NCBI RefSeq assembly: GCF_021582875.1
Contig: NZ_CP091138.1
Span: 1,116,001 to 1,180,000, forward strand
DNA length: 64,000 bases
Reading direction: 5' to 3'
Source: Microbacterium sp. KUDC0406
GTDB lineage: Bacteria > Actinomycetota > Actinomycetes > Actinomycetales > Microbacteriaceae
The notes beneath the pieces were generated by a model. The model ran no database searches and was not told the DNA's origin. It saw only the letters and a program-made list of their open reading frames with translations. The stretch's first letter is position 1. Each line of letters starts with the position of its first letter. The translations under genes and the position numbers were made by a program. Shown one piece after another: positions 22,212 through 31,290 of the stretch.

Positions 22212-22248
22212 CCGTAACCAACTGCGCGACGAGTGTGACACTGGACTC

Positions 22249-22770
22249 ATGCCCCATACGGGATCAGCGCACACCCGCCTCATCGTGCTGCGCGGCGACT
22301 CCGGATCCGGCAAGACGACGACCGCAGTCGCGCTCCGCCCCCTGCTCGGTGACAAGACGGCGCTGATCCATCAGGACTATTTCCGACGTGAGGTTCTCTC
22401 CGGAAGCGACAAGCTGACCCGAGCGGCCGATGCCGCCGCGCTCATCGATGCCACCGCTCGGCAGGCGCTCGACCTCGGCTATGACGTCATCCTCGATGGG
22501 GTCTTCAACCTCCGTGACTACGCGGAGCGGTTTGAGAATCTCTGGCGGGACCATGCCGGCCTCACACGCATCTACCAGTTCGACCTGGACTTCGATGAGA
22601 CGGTGCGACGCCACGAGACGCGCGAGCTGCGCCACGCCTTCACCATCGACGACATGCGTCGCTGGTATGACGGCTGGGAGCCGCTCACGTTCATCGAGGA
22701 GGGCAGGATCGGCCCCGAGGAGTCCCTCAGCCAGATCGTCGACCGGATCGTCACCGACTTGAGCTCCTGA
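22249..22770 (+). CDS. AAA family kinase, zeta-toxin/AAA_33-like
   Basis: A 173-residue P-loop kinase. The Walker A motif is RGDSGSGKTTTAVAL near residues 17-25; a second conserved region reads LIHQDYFRREVLSG (zeta-like D-Y/F-R motif), then DLGYDVILDGVFNLRDY, and an RxxR-like lid (RRHETREL). This fits the zeta-toxin/chloramphenicol phosphotransferase-like group of small-molecule kinases. No antitoxin gene is next to it, so a toxin role is not supported. The gene lies between two sets of repeats, with a broken GIY-YIG gene behind it, and looks like an accessory insertion between parC and parE. ATG 22249 was chosen because the upstream frame is repeat sequence. Confidence 0.78.
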   Translation: MPHTGSAHTRLIVLRGDSGSGKTTTAVALRPLLGDKTALIHQDYFRREVLSGSDKLTRAADAAALIDATARQALDLGYDVILDGVFNLRDYAERFENLWRDHAGLTRIYQFDLDFDETVRRHETRELRHAFTIDDMRRWYDGWEPLTFIEEGRIGPEESLSQIVDRIVTDLSS

Positions 22771-22775
22771 CCGCG

Positions 22776-22860
22776 GGGTCGCTGGGCTGCAGGGCCCGTC
22801 GAAGCGTCGCCTCGCCTCCCGGGCCGACAGCCGCCTGGGTCGCTGAGCGTGAAGGGCGCG
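22776..22860 (+). repeat. Two divergent REP-like repeats after the kinase
   Basis: Two degenerate members of the same repeat family at 22776-22806 (GGGTCGCTGGGC...CCGTCGAAGCG, with a longer loop) and 22837-22860 (GGGTCGCTGAGCGTGAAGG). They lie directly beside the breakpoint of the truncated GIY-YIG gene. Confidence 0.65.
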
Positions 22861-22970
22861 GCCCAGGCATCGTCGTGATTGTGCTGCCACACGCGAGCCT
22901 CAAGGTCGCCATTGGTACTGCCTGTGTAGGAGCTGCCGTCGCGGCAACGGAGGATGTACGTCCACGCCAT
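22860..22970 (-). pseudogene. Truncated GIY-YIG nuclease remnant
   Basis: From the ATG at 22970 the translation AWTYILRCRDGSSYTGSTNG followed by DLEARVWQHN matches the N-terminal third of UvrC-like/URI GIY-YIG domain proteins: the YIL and YTG motifs, and the conserved Arg in the second helix. After HNHDDAW the similarity stops exactly where repeat sequence begins, and the remaining half of the domain (including the metal-binding Glu) is absent. Intact family members are about 85-100 residues. I interpret this as a gene cut by repeat-associated rearrangement. Confidence 0.7.
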
Positions 22971-23025
22971 CACTCCATCGTGCTGCGTGGAGAGCACAGA
23001 TGGGGCGGGTGTGGATAACCTTGGC

Positions 23026-23135
23026 CGCTTCGACAGGCTCAGCGACCCAACAGGGGCCCGACCAGGGGCCGCTTCGACAGGCTCAGCGACCCAACAGGGG
23101 GCGAGCAGGATGCGCTTCGACAGGCTCATCGACCC
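23026..23135 (-). repeat. Three REP-like repeats in inverted orientation
   Basis: Copies at 23026-23048, 23070-23092 and 23113-23135 read CTTCGACAGGCTCAGCGACC, the reverse complement of the set after parC. The spacing is about 43 bases. The third copy is inside the GNAT reading frame and supplies its C-terminal residues. Confidence 0.85.
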
Positions 23136-23571
23136 ACGGTGAGACCTCGCGACGCATCCAGACGTCGATGCCGTCGTCCTCCTCGACCATGAAGCCGTGA
23201 CGGGCGTAGAGCCGCTGAGCCGGTGAGCCGACCAGCACCTGCAGACGCAGTGGCGCAGCCGTCTCGGCCAGTACCGTCGTCAGGACAGAGGTGCCGAGGC
23301 CGCGTCCCTGGTGATCGACATCGAGATAGAACATCTCGAGCCAGACGTCCTCGCCCTCCGGGCGAAGGGTGATCGTGCCTGCGGTCCGCCCGTCGACCAG
23401 GATCATCCGGGTGTGCGCGGGCGAGAAGTGCTCGAGCACGCGCGACCGGGACTTCTCCGCATTCCAGCCGAGCAGGCGTTCCAGGTCGGCGCGCAGCACC
23501 CGCTCCTTGAGCGCGATGACCGTCTCGAGGTCGTCCTGCGTCGCCGGGCGCAGGCGCACCTCCTCAGGCAT
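23083..23571 (-). CDS. GNAT family N-acetyltransferase
   Basis: A 162-residue acetyl-CoA-dependent acyltransferase. Motif A is YLDVDHQGRGLGTSVLTTVL (the Q/RxxGxG/A pyrophosphate loop), followed by LRLQVLVGSPAQRLYARHGF, typical of GNAT motif B. The ATG at 23571 overlaps the parE stop (TGATG), so it is translationally coupled to parE. Its last 20 residues (SPWVDEPVEAHPARPLLGR) are encoded by the repeat element and have no GNAT similarity, so the native C-terminus was probably replaced. The acceptor substrate is unknown. Confidence 0.85.
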   Translation of the reverse strand: MPEEVRLRPATQDDLETVIALKERVLRADLERLLGWNAEKSRSRVLEHFSPAHTRMILVDGRTAGTITLRPEGEDVWLEMFYLDVDHQGRGLGTSVLTTVLAETAAPLRLQVLVGSPAQRLYARHGFMVEEDDGIDVWMRREVSPWVDEPVEAHPARPLLGR

Positions 23572-25658
23572 CACGCGTCGATCGACTCGCGGCTCAGCCT
23601 GTCGCTGGAGCTCATGATGAACTCACGACGCGGTGCCACGTCGTTGCCCATCAGCAGCTCGAAGGTGCGCACCGCGGCATCCGCCGCCTCGGCATCCTCG
23701 ACCGTGACGCGACGCAGCAGCCGGCCGGACTTCTCCATCGTCGTGTTCGCCAGCTGATCGGCATCCATCTCGCCGAGGCCCTTGTACCGCTGGATAGGGT
23801 CCTGCCAGCGCTTGCCGGCCTTCTGCAGCTTCGTCAGGAGTGCGTGCAGCTCCGCCTCGGAATAGGTGTAGATCGTCTCGTTCGGCTTCGACCCGGGATT
23901 CATGACGATCACCCGGTGCAGCGGCGGCACCGCCGAGAACACCCGCCCGGCCTCGACGAGCGGGCGCATGTACCGGAAGAACAGGGTGAGCAGCAGGGTG
24001 CGGATGTGCGCGCCGTCGACGTCGGCGTCGCTCATCAGGATGATCTTGCCGTAGCGGGCCTGGCTCAGGTCGAAGCTGCGCCCGGAGCCGGCCCCGATCG
24101 TCGTGATGATCGCGGCGCACTCGGCGTTGCCGAGCATGTCGCTCACCGATGCCTTCTGCACGTTCAGGATCTTGCCCCGGATCGGCAGCAGCGCCTGGAA
24201 CTCGCTGTTGCGCGCGTGCCGCGCGGTGCCGAGTGCCGAGTCGCCCTCCACGATGAACAGCTCGGACTGCGTGACGTCGCTGGAACGGCAGTCCACGAGC
24301 TTCGCAGGCAGAGAGGAGGACTCCAGCGCGTTCTTACGACGCTGCGTCTCCTTGTGCGCCCGCGCGGAGACGCGGGCCTTCATCTCGGCGACGATCTTGT
24401 CGAGCAGCTGAGCCGCCTGGCTCTTGTCATCGCGCTTGGTGGAGCCGAACCGCGCGGCCAGATCCTTTCGGACGACCTGCGAGACGATCGAGCGCACGGC
24501 AGGAGTGCCCAGGACCTCCTTGGTCTGGCCCTCGAACTGCGGTTCGGGTAGGTTCACGGTGAGCACCGCGGTGAGCCCCGCCAGCACGTCGTCCTTCTCG
24601 AGCTTGTCGCTGCCGACCTTGAGCCGCCGCGCGTTCTGCTCGACCTGGCCGCGCAGCGACTTCAGCAGCTCCTGCTCGAATCCCTGCTGATGCGTGCCGC
24701 CCTTCGGCGTCGCGATGATGTTCACGAACGACCGCGTCGTGGTCTCGTATCCGGTGCCCCAGCGCAGCGCGAGATCGACGGCGCAGACGCGCTCGACCTC
24801 GGTCGCGACCATGTGCCCGTCGGGCTGCAGCACCGGCACGGTCTCCTTGAAGGTCCCCTCGCCCTGGATGCGCCAGGTGTCGGTCACCGGCGCGTCGGCG
24901 GCGAGGTACTCGACGAACTCCGAAATGCCGCCCTCGTAGTGGTAGGAGGTCTCGTTCACCTCCTCCGCCCTGTCGTCGCGGACGACGAGCTCGAGGCCAG
25001 GCACGAGGAACGCGGTCTGGCGAGCACGGGTCTCCAGCTCGCCGAGCTGGAACGCGGCATCCTCGGTGAAGATCTGGCGATCCGCCCAGTACCGGATGCG
25101 GGTGCCGGTGGCCCCCTTCGGCGCCCTGCCGACGATCCGCAGCTCGCTCTTCTCCTGGAACGGGGTGAACGGCGCATCGGGGCGCTTCTCGCCGTCGTCG
25201 GAGAACAGGCCCGGCTCACCGCGGTGGAAGGACATCGCGTAGGTCTTGCCGCCGCGATCCACCTCGACGTCGAGGCGCTCGGACAGCGCGTTCACGACGG
25301 AGGCGCCGACACCGTGCAGACCGCCGGACGCCGCGTACGAGCCGCCGCCGAACTTGCCGCCGGCGTGCAGCTTCGTGAAGACCACCTCGACTCCGGTGAG
25401 GCCGGTGCGCGGCTCGACGTCGACCGGGATGCCGCGACCGCGATCGTGCACCTCGACGCTGCCGTCGGAGTGCAGGATGATGTCGATCTTCGCGCCGTTG
25501 CCGGCGACGGCCTCGTCCACGGCGTTGTCGATGATCTCCCAGAGACAGTGCATGAGCCCCGGGGAGCCGTTCGACCCGATGTACATGCCGGGGCGCTTGC
25601 GCACCGCTTCGAGCCCCTCGAGAACCTGCAGATGGTGGGCGGAGTACTCGGCTGTCAC
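23571..25658 (-). CDS. parE: DNA topoisomerase IV subunit B
   Basis: A 695-residue ATPase subunit partnering ParC. The GHKL ATPase domain shows EIIDNAVDEAVAG, DRGRGIPVD and GGLHGVGASVVNALS; the transducer follows; the TOPRIM domain shows LFIVEGDSALG and ILMSDADVDGAHIRTLLL; the C-terminus reads YKGLGEMDADQLANTTM. The GTG at 25658 gives the common VTAEYSAHHLQVLEGLEAVR start, with a -10-like TAGAAT eight bases before it. The GNAT gene follows with overlap. parC is encoded 1.5 kb away on the other strand instead of in the usual tandem order. Confidence 0.94.
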   Translation of the reverse strand: MTAEYSAHHLQVLEGLEAVRKRPGMYIGSNGSPGLMHCLWEIIDNAVDEAVAGNGAKIDIILHSDGSVEVHDRGRGIPVDVEPRTGLTGVEVVFTKLHAGGKFGGGSYAASGGLHGVGASVVNALSERLDVEVDRGGKTYAMSFHRGEPGLFSDDGEKRPDAPFTPFQEKSELRIVGRAPKGATGTRIRYWADRQIFTEDAAFQLGELETRARQTAFLVPGLELVVRDDRAEEVNETSYHYEGGISEFVEYLAADAPVTDTWRIQGEGTFKETVPVLQPDGHMVATEVERVCAVDLALRWGTGYETTTRSFVNIIATPKGGTHQQGFEQELLKSLRGQVEQNARRLKVGSDKLEKDDVLAGLTAVLTVNLPEPQFEGQTKEVLGTPAVRSIVSQVVRKDLAARFGSTKRDDKSQAAQLLDKIVAEMKARVSARAHKETQRRKNALESSSLPAKLVDCRSSDVTQSELFIVEGDSALGTARHARNSEFQALLPIRGKILNVQKASVSDMLGNAECAAIITTIGAGSGRSFDLSQARYGKIILMSDADVDGAHIRTLLLTLFFRYMRPLVEAGRVFSAVPPLHRVIVMNPGSKPNETIYTYSEAELHALLTKLQKAGKRWQDPIQRYKGLGEMDADQLANTTMEKSGRLLRRVTVEDAEAADAAVRTFELLMGNDVAPRREFIMSSSDRLSRESIDA

Positions 25659-25779
25659 AATCCTCGATTCTATTCGTCGTCCGGCCCGCACACCGTCCGA
25701 CACTCCCCCATGCACGCGCTCCGACGCGGACCAGTACGCGCAGAGCGAAACACGCCGTCCAGCGGGCATTGCTCACAGG

Positions 25780-25812
25780 TCTGCGTGGTTGTATTGAGCA
25801 CGACCACACAGA
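25780..25812. promoter_or_regulatory. Inverted repeat between parE and the DUF7455 gene
   Basis: Arms TCTGCGTGGT and ACCACACAGA match at nine of ten positions and are separated by 13 bases. The element is 25 bases upstream of the DUF7455 start, in the divergent promoter region. It could be an operator or a hairpin in the leader; the sequence alone does not decide. Confidence 0.4.
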
Positions 25813-25837
25813 CGTCCGAGACCGAGGAGGAACCGAG

Positions 25838-26056
25838 ATGAACGCTACGACCGAACGTGACACGTCCACCGTCGAGTACCGCCTGACGGCCGTGGACCGG
25901 TGCGACTCCTGCGGTGCGCAGGCCTACATCGCCGCTGAGGTGAACGGATCCGAGCTGCTGTTCTGCGCGCACCACGGTCGCAAGTACGAAGAGAAGCTGC
26001 GCGCCGTCGCCACCAGCTGGCACGACGAGACCGCACGGCTCGCCGACGCGGTCTGA
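25838..26056 (+). CDS. DUF7455 small zinc-binding protein
   Basis: A 72-residue actinobacterial protein. The body reads YRLTAVDRCDSCGAQAYIAAEV, then ELLFCAHHGRKYEEKLRAVA: a CxxC followed by a CxxH pair, which suggests one structural zinc. The family (DUF7455) is conserved near sigA/sigB and topoisomerase genes in actinobacteria; its function is unknown. The start has a strong AGGAGG ribosome binding site seven bases upstream. It is convergent with the racemase operon, whose stop is 14 bases away. Confidence 0.88.
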   Translation: MNATTERDTSTVEYRLTAVDRCDSCGAQAYIAAEVNGSELLFCAHHGRKYEEKLRAVATSWHDETARLADAV

Positions 26057-26070
26057 GCACCGGGTCGGCG

Positions 26071-27102
26071 TCAGTCGACTTCGACCCGCTGAACACGCGG
26101 CGTCAGCCGCAGCAGGATCTCCTCGCCCACGGTGCCGATGCGCTCGGCGAGAGAGGTTGCGTCCTGCTCCCCCTGCGAGCCGCGTCCGAACACCGTGACC
26201 CGATCCCCCTCTGAAGCACCCGGCCACGTCTCGACGAAGCTGCTCATCGCGCCGATCTCGCGCAGCATCCGCGCCCCGGCGGGCGTGCCGATGTCGGCGC
26301 CCGCCACGGTCGACGGAAGCCCGTCGAAGGCCCCGATCCCGATCTCCGCGACATCGCCGCGCACGGACAGCACGTCCGCGCACAGCTCGGCCACCGGGAC
26401 GACGCCCGGGATCTGCGGTCCGTCCGCGGAGCGGATGCCGTAGCAGAACGCCCCGACCCGGCTCAGCGTCCCTCTCAGCTCAGGCCGCCACCATGATGCG
26501 GCGGAGGCTGTGAGGTGCAGCGCCTCGGGTTCTCCGCCCACGTCACGGAGCGACTGCACCGCCGCGCGGAACTCCAGCGCGGCATCATCGTCCTCCGCGT
26601 CGCTCGCCTCGGCGAGATGACTCCACACGCCGACGACGGCGAGGACCCCCCGCCGCTCCGCGGCGCGGGCCTCCGCGACGAAGGCCGCCCAGTCCTCCGG
26701 TCGCACGCCGTTGCGATGCAGCCCGGTGTCGATCTTCAGGTGCACCCGGGCCGCTGCTCCCAGCCTCTCCGCCTGCGCGATCACCCGGCGCAGGTACGGC
26801 AGCGTGCCGACGCCGAGGTCGATGCGCGCCTCGATCGCCTGAGCGGTCTCGGCATCCGTCGACGTAGCCCAGGCGTAGACCCGGGCGTCCTCGCGCCGCG
26901 CACGGATGCGCAGGGCGGAGGCGATGTCGTAGGAGCCGAACCAGCTCACGTCGGATGCCCCGTCGACGGTCCACTCCACGCCGTGCCCGTAGGCGTCGTC
27001 CTTCATCACCAGCATCAGCTCGCTCGGCGCGATCTGCGCCCGCACCGCGGCGATGTTGCTCTGCAGCACCGCGCGGGAGATCTCCAGCACCGGCACGTTC
27101 AT
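26071..27102 (-). CDS. Alanine-racemase-like barrel subunit lacking the catalytic tyrosine
   Basis: A 343-residue fold-type III PLP enzyme. The barrel has the PLP lysine (LVMKDDAYGHG, Lys34), HLKIDTGLHRNG (family Arg), a conserved WSHLAEASD His and a SAAS phosphate-binding stretch. Its C-terminal domain is degenerate: the region that carries the VSYG tyrosine in alanine racemase is deleted, and the GR-x-MD motif is replaced by IGAMSSFV. In alanine racemase the tyrosine comes from the partner subunit, so this protein alone should lack half of the acid-base pair. Its ATG overlaps the stop of the gene that encodes the missing tyrosine domain (ATGA). It is the last gene of the sigA-murT-gatD operon. 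Specificity for Ala, Lys or Orn is open. Confidence 0.85.
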   Translation of the reverse strand: MNVPVLEISRAVLQSNIAAVRAQIAPSELMLVMKDDAYGHGVEWTVDGASDVSWFGSYDIASALRIRARREDARVYAWATSTDAETAQAIEARIDLGVGTLPYLRRVIAQAERLGAAARVHLKIDTGLHRNGVRPEDWAAFVAEARAAERRGVLAVVGVWSHLAEASDAEDDDAALEFRAAVQSLRDVGGEPEALHLTASAASWWRPELRGTLSRVGAFCYGIRSADGPQIPGVVPVAELCADVLSVRGDVAEIGIGAFDGLPSTVAGADIGTPAGARMLREIGAMSSFVETWPGASEGDRVTVFGRGSQGEQDATSLAERIGTVGEEILLRLTPRVQRVEVD

Positions 27103-27800
27103 GGCTGCCACTCCCGTCCCGAGCTCATCCCGGCCACGGTGATGAGCTCACCGACGGTGAGCCCGGTGATCCGCGTCCAGTCCGCCAAGGCATCCCTGGC
27201 CGGGCCCGTGCCGCCGAAGTAGACGACCTCGGTGCCCTCGGCCGCATCCGCGCCCTCAAGATCGACGACACAGACGTCCATGGCCACCCGCCCGATGATC
27301 GGGCGCAGCGCGCCGTCGATCTCCGCACGCCCGTGGTTGCCCAGGGCGCGCACGATGCCCTGGGCGTAACCCCCGGTGACCAGCGCGACGGTGGTGTCGG
27401 CAGTGGCGCGGTGCGTGTACCCGTAGGAGACCGCGTCGCCAGGATGCAGCTGCTTGGTCGACATGACGGTGCCGACCAGACGCATGACAGGTGTCCTGCC
27501 GGAGCCGGGCAGGCCGAAGAGCAGATACGGGTCGACGTCAGGCGCTCCAGCAGTCACCGCATCGATCCCTGTGCTCCGAAGGCCCAGCGCGATCTCCTCG
27601 TCATCGACGAGCGCCTGAGGGATGCCGGCATCCGCGATCGCATGCGCGACCTCGATCACTCCGTGCCCCCAGGCATCCCTGCGCAGGTCCGCGCAGGTGC
27701 CGCCGGCCGCGACCGCCGCCTCGGCAGCAGTCGTCAGCGCGGCGCGGGAGAGTACAGCACGCGGCAACGCGCTGTTCGTGGCGGAACTCACCGGATGCAC
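27099..27800 (-). CDS. Alanine-racemase C-terminal-domain subunit with a shrunken barrel
   Basis: A 233-residue protein. Residues 10-85 resemble the first part of the alanine racemase barrel, but KADAYGHG has become LRRDAWGHG (PLP lysine lost) and about 150 residues of barrel are missing. The C-terminal domain from about residue 100 is well preserved: VSYGYTHRA with Tyr126 in the catalytic tyrosine position, VTGGYAQGIVRAL, and GRVAMDVCVVDL with the Met-Asp pair. It cannot bind PLP alone in the usual way but could complete the active site of the barrel subunit next to it. The start is GTG 27800, four bases after gatD; the stop overlaps the barrel gene. I read the pair as one heteromeric racemase. 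Confidence 0.82.
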   Translation of the reverse strand: MHPVSSATNSALPRAVLSRAALTTAAEAAVAAGGTCADLRRDAWGHGVIEVAHAIADAGIPQALVDDEEIALGLRSTGIDAVTAGAPDVDPYLLFGLPGSGRTPVMRLVGTVMSTKQLHPGDAVSYGYTHRATADTTVALVTGGYAQGIVRALGNHGRAEIDGALRPIIGRVAMDVCVVDLEGADAAEGTEVVYFGGTGPARDALADWTRITGLTVGELITVAGMSSGREWQP

Positions 27801-27804
27801 TCCG

Positions 27805-28561
27805 TCACACCTTGATGGTCTTGAAGCCCTTGTCGCGGGTCGGGCGCATCAGGATCTTGGTGCGCGCGGCCTTGGCGTACTCGTCCAGAGGGCTGTGCGC
27901 CGCAGGGGCGAGCGTCACTCCTCGTCGCGCGGCCGCCGCGTCCACGAGCACGTCCGTCAGCGCGGGGTTCAGCGGCAGCACGGGGCCCTGCACATTGCTC
28001 GCGAAGGCATTGCCCACGCGCACGAACTCGCCGCCGGCCCTCTCCTCGCGCGTAACTGCCCTGACCGTCGCGGACCGTGCCGTACGCGGCATCCGCATCG
28101 GCCAGAGTCCACTCCGAGGCGTGATCCTCGAAGCCGACCACGGGGCCATCCGGGGTGTCGACGATGATGTAGCCGACGCGACGATCGCTGACACGTGCGA
28201 CGCGGTAGGGCAGCACACCGATCCCGGCGAGCCTGTCACCGTCGGGAGCGTCCAGGCCCTCTCCGAGCAGCTCCGCGGAACCTCCGACCGAGAACAGGAC
28301 GCCGCCGTCGGCGACGAACGCCGCGATGCGCTCCTTCCGGCCCATCAGATCGGCGTGCACGCCGCGCAGTGCGGACAGCGGGCCATTGCCGATCACGAGC
28401 ACGTCGATGTCGGCGGGAAGCTCCTCGCCGGGGGTGACGAGCACGGTGGCGGTCTGCACGCCACGCGCAGCGAAGCGCGCCTCGACCGCGCGCACGTTGC
28501 CGCGGTCGCCGGTGACGCCGAGCTCGACCGGGTACAGCTGTGCGATGGTCACCTGCGTCAT
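27805..28561 (-). CDS. gatD: GatD-like glutamine amidotransferase, catalytically dead, frameshifted
   Basis: About 251 residues of the CobQ/GatD class I amidotransferase family (LYPVELGVTGDRGNVRAVE). In working enzymes a Cys sits in CGG(Y/F)QLLG; here the site reads LFSVGGSAELLG (Val92), and the protein has no cysteine at all. The catalytic His of the (T)YxHGPxLPxNP motif is Gln (NVQGPVLPLNP). It therefore cannot release ammonia from glutamine by the known mechanism, but keeps the fold and presumably the MurT contact. One extra base around 28045-28055 breaks the frame (GQGSYA / EERAGGEFVRVGNAF); homology continues on both sides. ATGA overlap with murT. Confidence 0.88.
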
Positions 28562-29870
28562 CGGCGCGTCTCCTGCTCTTCGCGGCCGAGTATGCGACGG
28601 CCCGTCATCATGAGCTCGTAGTTGACGAACCAGATCTGCCGGCCGGACGCCGTCTCGGGGAAGGAGCGCATGATCTGCACCGCCTTCTCCATGTCGGGCT
28701 CGACCGCGCCGATCTGCACGCCTGCATAGGCGAGCGCGAGCGCGAGCTGGTGCGCCTTCTCACCGGTGACGACGTCGACCCGCGGCAGCGCGGCGAAGTC
28801 CACGTCGTACAGCCACGAGACGTCGGGAGTGCCGTCGTCGATCGCGATGAGCGTGCGCTCGGGAGTGCCGTCGAGGGCGTCCAGGTTCATCTGCAGGCTC
28901 GGCGCGTTCTTGAACATGACGAACTCGACCTGTTCACCGGCGGTGTTCCCGCGCAGCGGGATGACCTCGCCGCGGCCGTACGCCGGCGCCATCGTGGCGA
29001 ACCCGGCCGCCGCGCGACCCGGGTCGAACTCCTCGCCCAGCACGCGCGCGGCGACGGTCAGCGCCGCCGCCGCGTCGGCTGCGTAGTGCAGACCGCGCGC
29101 GGGCAGGGTGATGCGGGCATCCGTGCCGTCGACGCTCACCACGATGTCGCGGCCGGATACCTCACGCACCTCGGCGAAGGCGTCCCGCGGGGTCGTCCCG
29201 GCGGTGCCGCTGCGCGTGTCCGCCGCGTTGGACAGCCCGTGCGCTGATGCGGCGACGATCTCCTCGGAGATGCCGAAGAACGACACCGGCGCCCTCATGG
29301 CCGAGGTGTCGATCTTGGAGAGGTACGGGTCATCCCGGTTGACGACGACATGACCGGACGCACGGGTCGAGGCATCCAGCATCATGTCCGCCACGCGCTC
29401 GGTCTCGAAGAACCGGAACAGCTGATCGACCTGCACGTTCAACGACAGGATGACCGACGGCGAGAGCCGATCGGCCAGATCCGCGGCGTACCCCTCATCG
29501 ATCTCGAGCACCGCGACGTCGGCCTTGATCCGGCCGGTGGGCGAGGCGTCCGCGAGCAGAGCGCTCGTCACGCCCTGCGGCAGGTTCGCCCCGGTCGGGT
29601 TCGTGAAGACCTTCAGACCGTGCGCGCGCAGCACCTCGCTGACCATGTGCGTGGTCGTCGTCTTGCCGTTCGAACCGAGCACGAAGATCACGCCGTAGCG
29701 GAACTGGTCGGCGAGCGTCGGCAGCAGGGTCGGCGCCATCCGGTTGGTGAGGTACCCCGGGAACGCCGAGCCGCCGCCGCGCAGGCGCGTCGCGAAACGC
29801 GCGAGCTTGCCCGCCAGAACCGGAACGATGTACCGGGGCCCCGCCGACCGCGCCTGAGGGGCGGCCGCCA

Positions 29871-29874
<4 letters not shown>
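28558..29874 (-). CDS. murT: MurT-like Mur ligase family protein without the zinc ribbon
   Basis: A 438-residue ATP-dependent ligase. The Mur central domain has the P-loop [13 protein letters not shown] (residues 65-77) and EIDEGYAAD; the C-terminal MurT domain (DUF1727) has [13 protein letters not shown] and [16 protein letters not shown], keeping the Asp of the DVSW-D motif. Known MurT proteins carry a four-cysteine zinc ribbon in the central domain; here there is no cysteine in the whole protein and the region (about 200-240) is a short Ala/Thr-rich linker. Normal MurT with GatD amidates D-Glu of lipid II. Its ATG overlaps the sigA stop, and its stop overlaps gatD. With the dead GatD, an altered nucleophile is likely (inference). 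Confidence 0.88.
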
Positions 29875-31130
<1,256 letters not shown>

Positions 31131-31190
31131 GTTTCGCCTTTCACGGGGCGGTGCGCACGCCCCGGGAGATTTCGGACACTAGTAAGACCC

Positions 31191-31225
31191 TTGTCAAGTC
31201 CGCTCGCGGATACGATGGTTGACAA
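31191..31225. promoter_or_regulatory. TTGTCAA / TTGACAA inverted repeat upstream of sigA
   Basis: Two 7-base arms, TTGTCAA at 31191-31197 and TTGACAA at 31219-31225, face each other across 21 bases in the roughly 160-base region between the PAC2 gene and sigA. Both are -35-like, one on each strand, so this may be promoter sequence and not an operator. No clear matching -10 was found for sigA. Confidence 0.3.
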
Positions 31226-31290
31226 CGGGTCGAATGTCCATTATCACACACCCGAGAGCATGCGGATGCCGCTGAAGGGGATTTCCGCGC

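Noticed and set aside
22153..22248. An N-terminal extension of the kinase
   Set aside because: The extension (MSLSKRRPLPPAG...) is translated REP-like repeat, has no kinase similarity, and ATG 22249 gives a normal P-loop kinase N-terminus.
22249..22770. A zeta toxin of a toxin-antitoxin pair
   Set aside because: The kinase fold fits, but no epsilon-type antitoxin or other small partner gene is adjacent on either side.
22105..23142. A possible CRISPR array
   Set aside because: The repeats are few, unevenly spaced, in both orientations, have coding genes between them, and no cas genes are present. They match REP-type elements.
26071..27800. Two independent, complete alanine racemases in tandem
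   Set aside because: Each lacks a residue essential for the mechanism (tyrosine in one, lysine in the other) and the second has lost most of its barrel, so neither looks complete.
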